Source: JAGVPT01 sp964439265
GTDB lineage: Bacteria > Bacteroidota > Ignavibacteria > UBA10030 > UBA8401
Direction of reading: 5' to 3'
DNA: 64,000 nt
NCBI GenBank assembly: GCA_964439265.1
Contig: CAYTOA010000001.1
Coordinates: forward strand, 1 to 64,000
The notes beneath the pieces were generated by a model. That model searched no databases and was not told where the DNA came from. It worked only from the letters and a program-made list of their open reading frames with translations. Below, in pieces: positions 58,495 through 64,000 of this stretch; position 1 is the stretch's first letter, and every line of letters starts with the position of its first letter. The translations under genes and the position numbers were made by a program.

Positions 58495-59118
58495 ATGAGG
58501 GCAACGAATATTCTGGAAACGATCGTACCAAAAATACATGTCATCGTCGGCAGCACCCGCCAAAAACGCTTTAGCGAAAAACCGGCCGGGTATATCTTCG
58601 ACGAGTTGAGCAAGAAGGCGGACGTCGCGTGCGAGCTCGTCGACCTTCGCGACTGGCCGCTCCCTTTTTACGACGAACCGATTTCTTCGGCTTCGAACAA
58701 GGGAAATTATTCGAATGAGCTCGGGAAGAAATGGGCGGCCAAAGTCGGTGAGGCGGATGGATAGATCATGGTCACTCCGGAATACAATCACGGATATCCT
58801 GCCGTCCTCAAGAACGCGCTGGATTGGGTCTTCCCGCAGTGGAACGGTAAGCCGGTCGGCTTCGTGGGTTTTGGAAATGCCGGAGGGGCGCGGGCCATTG
58901 AACAACTCCGGCAAGTCGTTATTGAATTACAGATGTTTCCGATCCGGAATGCGATTCATGTTCCCGCCGAAGTGTATATGACGGTGATGAAGGAAAGTGT
59001 TCCGGTGAATCCCGCGCTGTTCAAACCGCTGCGCGAAGGGATGCGGGGAGATCGCGTCGAAACATTCTTCAATGAATTGATCACCCTTGCCAAAACACTT
59101 AAAGCGGCGAGGAATTAG
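58495..59118 (+). pseudogene. NADPH-dependent FMN reductase with in-frame TAG
   Basis: Flavodoxin-fold FMN reductase: 'KIHVIVGSTRQKRFSEKPAGYIFDEL' (phosphate-binding GSTR...), 'VDLRDWPLPFYDEP', then 'VGEADG-stop-IMVTPEYNHGYPAVLKNALDWV' (FMN-binding TPEYN) and 'KPVGFVGFGNAGGARAIEQLRQVV'. The TAG at 58762-58764 replaces one residue (commonly an aromatic or aliphatic one) in the strand before TPEYN. The same frame continues to 59118, giving a full-length family protein of about 207 residues. A restart at 58768 would lack the phosphate-binding loop. Either a nonsense mutation or a base error. Co-transcribed with the ArsR regulator. Confidence 0.85.
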
Positions 59119-59205
59119 CCGGCCTCATCGTGGGTTGAAAATGGAATTCAATGTCCGGCATTTTTGTTCACTAACGCAGAAGAGTGAAATCGCTGATCGG
59201 AAATT

Positions 59206-59586
59206 ATGACTCAGAATGAATATATTCCCGGCCAATGCAACATAGGTCCGGATGAAATAGCGCGCCGGCGGAATGTCGGCTGGGTTTCTCTCGCCATATC
59301 CCTCGTGCTGATCGGAACGCTGGAAGGTGCCGGAGTTGATCCTTGGTGGCGCCTGCTGGTCTTCTTTCCGGCAGCTCTGTCTGCGTCCGGTTTTTTGCAG
59401 GCATTCTACCATTTTTGTTCGGGGTTTGGCCGCGCTGGGCTCTATAATTTCGGGGCTCTTGGCGGAATTCACCACATAGACGATGATCTTTCAAAGGCAA
59501 AGGATAAGAAGAAGGCCTATCAGATTATCCTCTACTCCGTTTTGATCGCGGGAGCCGCTGCAATCATTGCCATCGCATTGCCGTGA
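59206..59586 (+). CDS. Small membrane protein with N-terminal CNIGP motif
   Basis: 126 residues. The N-terminus QCNIGPDEIARRRNVGWVS precedes three hydrophobic segments: WVSLAISLVLIGTLEG, WWRLLVFFPAALSASGFLQAFYHFC and YQIILYSVLIAGAAAIIAIALP. The CNIGP.EI..R start and the Trp-Trp pair are seen in an uncharacterised family of small integral membrane proteins. His/Asp-rich loop 'GGIHHIDDDLSKAKDKKKA'. Function unknown. Confidence 0.7.
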   Translation: MTQNEYIPGQCNIGPDEIARRRNVGWVSLAISLVLIGTLEGAGVDPWWRLLVFFPAALSASGFLQAFYHFCSGFGRAGLYNFGALGGIHHIDDDLSKAKDKKKAYQIILYSVLIAGAAAIIAIALP

Positions 59587-59915
59587 CAGGTCGTTTCAGA
59601 AGTTGATGAAGATTCTGTAGGATCTTCAGAAACGTTATCGGCATCTCGATTGAATTTCATTAGAAAAATTGCGAAATTCAGTATCCATTGCCAATTCAAA
59701 CAGTCAACAACCCTGATCGAGCAGTTCATTTATAGAATCACGTCGGGATCCCGTAGTACCTGTTGGAACAATGGCGAGTTCCATTCCTGCGCCGGCCGGA
59801 TCCGAAGATGGGGTGCAGGCGTTATGTTAAGCGTCTCTGCCATACTCAATATATACGTTTGCAAATGAACGACGGTGATTTTCTTGTATTTATAGAAATG
59901 AAATAGTACGACGAC
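59587..59915. other. Intergenic region upstream of the efflux operon
   Basis: About 330 bp before the TolC-like gene. No gene or repeat recognised; it presumably holds the promoter of the efflux operon. Confidence 0.4.
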
Positions 59916-61283
59916 ATGAAGCAGAAGAATAGAAGAATAGAAAGATCTGTATCCACCTGGGGATGGACCCTTACCGCAATTGTGTTTCTCTTTTGGCCTC
60001 TTCAGGCGCAAACACGTGCCGGTTCGGATTCGCTGCTTGGAACTGCCACACTGCAGAATTGTGTGCATTATGCCTTGTCTCATCAGCCGTCGGTTGAAAA
60101 GTCTCTCATGGATGAAGAGATAACGGAAAGAATTATTAAAGGCAAGCTAGCGGATTGGTTCCCTCAGATCAATTTTAATTACTCTTACGAGCATTTCCCC
60201 AACGTTCCGACGTCTATTGGAATGGCAGGCGGTGTGACGGAAGTGGCGACCGGCTTGCCATATGTCTCAGTCGGTCAGTTCTCTTTGTCCCAGACTCTCT
60301 TTAATAGAGACGTTTTGTTGGCGAGCAGCAGCGCCGGCGATGTCCGCCGCCGCGCGTCAGAACAAACGGTCGCCGACAAGATCGAAGTCACAGCAAACGT
60401 CAGCAAAGCATTCTATTCGGTGCTGGTAACTCAAGAAGAAATTGAGTTGATCGACGAGGATATTGTACGTCTTCAGCGAAGTTACCAGGATGCATTCGAT
60501 CAGTATAAAGGAGGCATCGCCGATAAGACCGACTACAAGCGGGCTACCATTTTGCTGAACAACGCGAAGGCCGAAAAAAAACAGAGCGAAGAATTTCTGA
60601 AAGCGCGGTACGCCTTTCTGAAGGAACAAATGGGCTATCCGCCGGCGGCAGTACTGAAGCTGACCTACAGCAGCGGTCAGATGGAGCGGGAAGCGCTGCT
60701 CGATACTGCTCAATCAATTCATTATGAAAACAGGATTGAGTATCAATCGCTGCAGACGCAAAAGAGACTGCAGGAGGACAATCTGGATTATTATGAATGG
60801 AGCTTTCTCCCCTCATTGACGTTGTTTGGAAGCTATAATTACAACTATGCGAGCAGGGCGTACGCTCAACTCTACAATACTAATTACCCGAGTTCGGTCG
60901 TAGGACTGCAGCTCTCTTTCCCGATTTTTGAAGGGGGGAAAAGGTACCAGCAGATCAAGCAAGCCCAATTGGAGCTCGACCTCTTCGATTACGACTTTAT
61001 CTCACTGAAGAATTCTGTTAATACGGAATATGCCGAAGCGATGGCAAATTACAAGAGCGACCTGAACAATTATCATGTCCTTAAAGAGAACCTCGAACTC
61101 GCAAAGGACGTTTATGAGACCATCCAGCTTCAATACAAAGCAGGAACGAAAACGTATCTCGAAGTTATATCGGCCGAGACCGATCTGCGGGCCGCGCAGG
61201 TAAATCACACGAACGCCTTGTACCAGCTGCTCAGCAGCAAGCTGGACGTTCAAAAGGCTCTCGGAACGCTTCAATATCAATAG
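59916..61283 (+). CDS. TolC-family outer-membrane efflux protein
   Basis: 455 residues with a signal peptide (TLTAIVFLFWPLQAQ). Two OEP repeats are visible: 'LQNCVHYALSHQPSVEKSLMDEEITERIIKGKLADWFPQINFNYSYEHFP' and 'ALLDTAQSIHYENRIEYQSLQTQKRLQEDNLDYYEWSFLPSLTLFGSYNYNY'. Both follow the family pattern of helices around a 'P.....Y' strand. The second half has 'LQLSFPIFEGGKRYQQIKQAQLELD' and the terminal coiled coil 'LAKDVYETIQLQYKAGTKTYLEVISAETDLRAAQVNHTNALYQLLSSKLDVQKALG'. It forms the trimeric outer-membrane duct of a tripartite pump. First gene of an operon with the next two (gaps of 39 and 19 bp). Confidence 0.95.
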   Translation: MKQKNRRIERSVSTWGWTLTAIVFLFWPLQAQTRAGSDSLLGTATLQNCVHYALSHQPSVEKSLMDEEITERIIKGKLADWFPQINFNYSYEHFPNVPTSIGMAGGVTEVATGLPYVSVGQFSLSQTLFNRDVLLASSSAGDVRRRASEQTVADKIEVTANVSKAFYSVLVTQEEIELIDEDIVRLQRSYQDAFDQYKGGIADKTDYKRATILLNNAKAEKKQSEEFLKARYAFLKEQMGYPPAAVLKLTYSSGQMEREALLDTAQSIHYENRIEYQSLQTQKRLQEDNLDYYEWSFLPSLTLFGSYNYNYASRAYAQLYNTNYPSSVVGLQLSFPIFEGGKRYQQIKQAQLELDLFDYDFISLKNSVNTEYAEAMANYKSDLNNYHVLKENLELAKDVYETIQLQYKAGTKTYLEVISAETDLRAAQVNHTNALYQLLSSKLDVQKALGTLQYQ

Positions 61284-61322
61284 CAAGAATTGCCGGGATT
61301 TTAAAACATCATCCATCTACCT

Positions 61323-62468
61323 ATGAACAATACAATGCGCGTGGTAAGTTTAGCAATTTTCCTGTCTTTTGTCCTTGCGGAATGCAGCAACAATAATGCC
61401 GGCGCACAAAAAGCGCCTCCGCCTTTGCAGGTGGCGGTATATGACGTCAAGCTTGGTGCTTCAGTGTACTATGATGAATACCCGGCGACGGTCACTGCGA
61501 TCAATCAGGTTGAAGTGAGGCCCGAGGTTTCCGGCTACGTGACGAACATCTATTTCAAGGACGGCCAGCATATCAGCAAAGGAATGAAACTCTATGCGAT
61601 CGACCAGCAGCAATATAAAGCCGCGTACGATCAAGCGATCGCCAATTTAAATTCTGCAAAATCAACTCTTGCGAAGGCTCAACAGGATGCCGACAGGTAC
61701 CGCGACCTCGCCAAGAGAGATGCCGTCGCACGGCAAACGTTAGAACACGCCCAGGCCGATCTGCAATCGGCGAAAAGCCAGGTTGCGTCATTAGAGGCGA
61801 ACGTCAAAAATGTGCAGACGAACCTGCGCTATTCCGTCATCGAAGCCCCGTTCGACGGCACCATCGGCATCTCGTCCGTGAAACTCGGGTCGTCGGTGGT
61901 GGCGGGGCAAACGCTGCTCAACACGCTTTCATCCGACGACCCAATGGCCGTCGACTGCGCGGTGGATGAAAAACAGATCGGACGATTTACCCATCTCCTC
62001 CAGGCGGGTGACAGCTTGCGCGATTCGACTTTTACGATCGTGCTTCCCGATCAATCTGCCTATCCGTCTCCGGGGCGTATCAGCTTTCTGGATCGGTCCG
62101 TCGATTCTCAGACTGGGACGATCCGGATACGGGTGATCTTCCCAAACGCAAAAAATGCTCTCCGGGCCGGACTAACGTGCAATCTTCGCGTGCAGGCCAG
62201 CAGTTCCGCCGAAAGTATTCTTATTCCATACAAAGCAGTGGTGGAACAGATGGGAGAATATTTTGTGTACGTGGCCAGCAACGGCAAAGTCTCCCAACGC
62301 AGAATTGGTCTGGGAAAGATTATCAACGCTATGGTCATTGTTAATGATGGACTGCAGGTCGGAGAACAGATCGTCGTGGAAGGAGTTCAGAAATTACGTG
62401 ATAATTCTCCGGTGACAGTTATTTCCGCATCATCGCAACCAAGTGTGGCAGCCGCCCAGAGCAAATAA
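61323..62468 (+). CDS. RND efflux membrane-fusion protein (AcrA/MexA type)
   Basis: 381 residues, N-terminal hydrophobic signal with a possible lipid-attachment Cys (FVLAECSNNN). Order of domains: beta-barrel entry 'YDEYPATVTAINQVEVRPEVSGYVTNIYFKDGQHISKGMKLYAIDQQQYKAAYDQA' (lipoyl half with conserved V.G....K.G), helical hairpin 'ANLNSAKSTLAKAQQDADRYRDLAKRDAVARQTLEHAQADLQSAKSQVASLEANVKNVQTNLRYSVIEAPFDGTIG', then 'GTIRIRVIFPNAKNALRAGLTCNLRV' and a membrane-proximal end. It links the TolC-like duct to the inner-membrane pump encoded next. Confidence 0.94.
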   Translation: MNNTMRVVSLAIFLSFVLAECSNNNAGAQKAPPPLQVAVYDVKLGASVYYDEYPATVTAINQVEVRPEVSGYVTNIYFKDGQHISKGMKLYAIDQQQYKAAYDQAIANLNSAKSTLAKAQQDADRYRDLAKRDAVARQTLEHAQADLQSAKSQVASLEANVKNVQTNLRYSVIEAPFDGTIGISSVKLGSSVVAGQTLLNTLSSDDPMAVDCAVDEKQIGRFTHLLQAGDSLRDSTFTIVLPDQSAYPSPGRISFLDRSVDSQTGTIRIRVIFPNAKNALRAGLTCNLRVQASSSAESILIPYKAVVEQMGEYFVYVASNGKVSQRRIGLGKIINAMVIVNDGLQVGEQIVVEGVQKLRDNSPVTVISASSQPSVAAAQSK

Positions 62469-62487
62469 TCCCTAAACAGGAAATGTA

Positions 62488-64000
62488 ATGATTGCAGATC
62501 TGTTTATTAAGAGACCGGTAACAGCCATAGTAATTTCTATCGTCATCGTGTTGAACGGTATCTTGGCCATTTCCAAATTGCCGATCAGTCAGTATCCCGA
62601 TATTACACCGCCAACAGTTCAGATAACGGGCGTCTACAACGGGGCGGATGCTCAAACCGTCGAACAGACCGTCACGACTCCGATCGAATCCCAGGTCAAC
62701 GGAACCCCCGGCATGGCCTACATGCAGGGGAACAGCACGAGCGACGGACACAGCACGATCACTGTCACGCTGAACGTCGGCACAGACCCGAACATCGCGG
62801 CGCTCGACATCCAGAACAGGGTCGGCATCGCAACGCCCCAATTACCCGACGATGTCAAACGGCTCGGTTTGACCACGCGGAAAAGAAATCCGAGCATCCT
62901 GATGCTGGTCGCTATTTACTCCCCCGGCGGAACGCACGGCGTTACCTTCCTGGACAACTATACCAACATATTCGTGCGGGATGCGCTTCTGCGGGTCGAC
63001 GGCGTCGGCGACGTATTTACCCGCGCGGATGACTTCAGCATGCGCATCTGGCTCCAGCCCGATAAGCTTGCGCAGCTCGGTCTTACGGCGAATGATGCGG
63101 TGAATGCTCTGGCGGAGCAGAATCTGCAGATCGCTGCCGGTTCTGTGGGGGCGCCGCCTCAAACCAACAACCAGGCATTCGAATATTCCGTATTTACGAA
63201 CAGCAGGTTGAATTCTGAAGAACAGTTTCGGAATATTATTGTCCGCACGAACCCGAAAGATGGGTCTGCTGTTCATTTGCGCGACGTGGCTCGCGTTCAG
63301 CTGGGCAAATTCAGTTATTCGAGCAATTCATTCGTCGATGGCAAGCGAGCGTCGTACTTGCTCGTCTATCAGGCTCCCGGGAGCAATGCCCTCGAAGTGG
63401 CAAAGGGTGTCTATGCCGTCATGGATGGCCTGAAGGTATCGTTTCCAAAGGATGTCGACTACGTCGTCCCTTTTGAGTCGGTCTCCGTCGTGAAGGTATC
63501 GATCAGCGAGGTCGTCTGGACGTTGATCGAAGCTCTCGGACTTGTTGTTCTTGTGGTATTTTTGTTCCTCCAAAGCTGGCGCGCTACGCTGATCCCAGTG
63601 CTTGCCATCCCTGTTTCGATTATTGGCACCTTCGCTTTTTTCGTTCCTCTCGGATTTACGATCAACACGCTGACCATGTTTGGTTTTGTGCTCGCGATCG
63701 GCATCGTCGTTGACGATGCCATCATCGTTGTCGAGGCCGTCCAGCACTATATCGACCACGAAGGTATGTCGGCAAAGGAAGCCACACACAACGCAATGAA
63801 AGATATCTCTGGTCCCGTTATCGCGATCGCGTTAATCCTTGCCGCAGTATTCGTGCCCGTCGGATTCCTCCCCGGAATCGTCGGGAGATTGTATCAGCAA
63901 TTCGCGATCACAATAGCAATTTCCGTGTTGATCTCTGCCTTCATCGCGTTGTCGCTGACCCCCGCACTGTGCTCCCTGTTCCTGAAACCTACTGTGGTCG
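62488..64000 (+). CDS. RND multidrug efflux transporter, AcrB/HAE1 type (3' end outside window)
   Basis: The first ~504 residues are visible; the frame is open to the window edge. N-terminus MIADLFIKRPVTAIVISIVI is the cytoplasmic tail and TM1 of HAE1-type RND pumps. Porter-domain motifs follow: PISQYPDITPPTVQITGVYNGADAQTVEQTVTTPIESQVNG, GVGDVFTRADDFSMRIWLQPDKLAQLGLT, and 'NTLTMFGFVLAIGIVVDDAIIVVEAVQHY' with the paired aspartates of the proton relay in TM4. It works as a proton-driven trimer with the preceding MFP and TolC proteins, pumping drugs or envelope compounds; the substrate is not predictable. ATG at 62488 chosen because it begins the conserved tail. Confidence 0.96.
   Translation, partial: MIADLFIKRPVTAIVISIVIVLNGILAISKLPISQYPDITPPTVQITGVYNGADAQTVEQTVTTPIESQVNGTPGMAYMQGNSTSDGHSTITVTLNVGTDPNIAALDIQNRVGIATPQLPDDVKRLGLTTRKRNPSILMLVAIYSPGGTHGVTFLDNYTNIFVRDALLRVDGVGDVFTRADDFSMRIWLQPDKLAQLGLTANDAVNALAEQNLQIAAGSVGAPPQTNNQAFEYSVFTNSRLNSEEQFRNIIVRTNPKDGSAVHLRDVARVQLGKFSYSSNSFVDGKRASYLLVYQAPGSNALEVAKGVYAVMDGLKVSFPKDVDYVVPFESVSVVKVSISEVVWTLIEALGLVVLVVFLFLQSWRATLIPVLAIPVSIIGTFAFFVPLGFTINTLTMFGFVLAIGIVVDDAIIVVEAVQHYIDHEGMSAKEATHNAMKDISGPVIAIALILAAVFVPVGFLPGIVGRLYQQFAITIAISVLISAFIALSLTPALCSLFLKPTVV

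Noticed and set aside
1..64000. rRNA or tRNA genes
   Set aside because: No stretch with the expected conserved cores was recognised by eye; a covariance search would be needed to be certain.

Overview
The window looks like a chromosome segment of a Gram-negative bacterium of the Bacteroidota/Ignavibacteriota (FCB) type. Three large secreted proteins end in a type IX secretion C-terminal domain with the motif NYPNPFN(P). There are also many outer-membrane beta-barrels, lipoproteins, DUF3857/transglutaminase proteins and an RND efflux operon. No rRNA, tRNA, CRISPR array, transposase or integrase is visible.

The most striking feature is a family of structured intergenic repeats at about 0.1-12.5, 17.7-20.8, 28.2, and 35.7-41.0 kb. 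On the plus strand they begin near GCCTAACGG(A/T)CCGGAGCTCC and end near AGCGGGGAGCGAGTGGTTAGGCGGC, so the ends are imperfect inverted repeats. Read on the strand of the genes, these are RYYYAAC ... GTTRRRY, the R''/R' layout of integron attC sites. All copies point the same way and essentially every gap between the minus-strand genes here holds one. Start codons lie about 10-60 bp from one repeat and stop codons lie in or next to the following one. The genes between are short and varied: DUF1579, DUF1801, VOC, GIY-YIG, NTF2-like, TerB-like, beta-propeller and many unknown lipoproteins, barrels and membrane proteins. I read this as dispersed integron-cassette arrays without an integrase (CALIN-like), with unusually long and modular attC-like sites. 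Two ORF-poor units are diverged duplicates of each other (5.4-5.6 and 9.5-9.7 kb).

A second mobile family is a 160-215 bp MITE-like element with GAAGC(T/C)ATCTCAAAAA termini (0.84-1.00, 17.35-17.56, 28.01-28.18, 53.55-53.71 kb, plus a solo end at 22.1 kb). One copy lies in frame inside a signal-peptide region. Another supplies the stop codon of a secreted protein.

Layout: 0.1-13.7 kb, cassette-like minus-strand genes. 13.7-14.8 kb, non-coding with a 40-bp tandem repeat. 14.8-16.7 kb, ABC-F ATPase (Uup type). 16.8-22.1 kb, TerB-like protein, small membrane proteins, barrels and a TlpA-like thioredoxin. 22.3-27.9 kb, sugar-binding protein, small membrane protein and a 1274-residue T9SS protein. 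28.5-32.3 kb, first DUF3857/transglutaminase pair. 32.7-35.7 kb, BNR/YCF48-type propeller. 35.9-40.9 kb, further cassettes. 41.0-45.0 kb, second DUF3857/transglutaminase pair. 45.2-58.0 kb, envelope proteins (barrel, ChaN/EreA-like, TlpA-like, DUF362, DUF3300-like, OprB porin, methyltransferase, DUF4380). 58.2-64.0 kb, ArsR regulator with a perfect palindrome upstream, a broken FMN reductase, a small membrane protein and a TolC/MFP/RND efflux operon running off the end.

Three genes carry disruptions (frameshift at ~6.48 kb, in-frame TGA at ~51.06 kb, in-frame TAG at 58.76 kb). These may be real decay or consensus errors. All family assignments rest on motif reading alone; no search was run.
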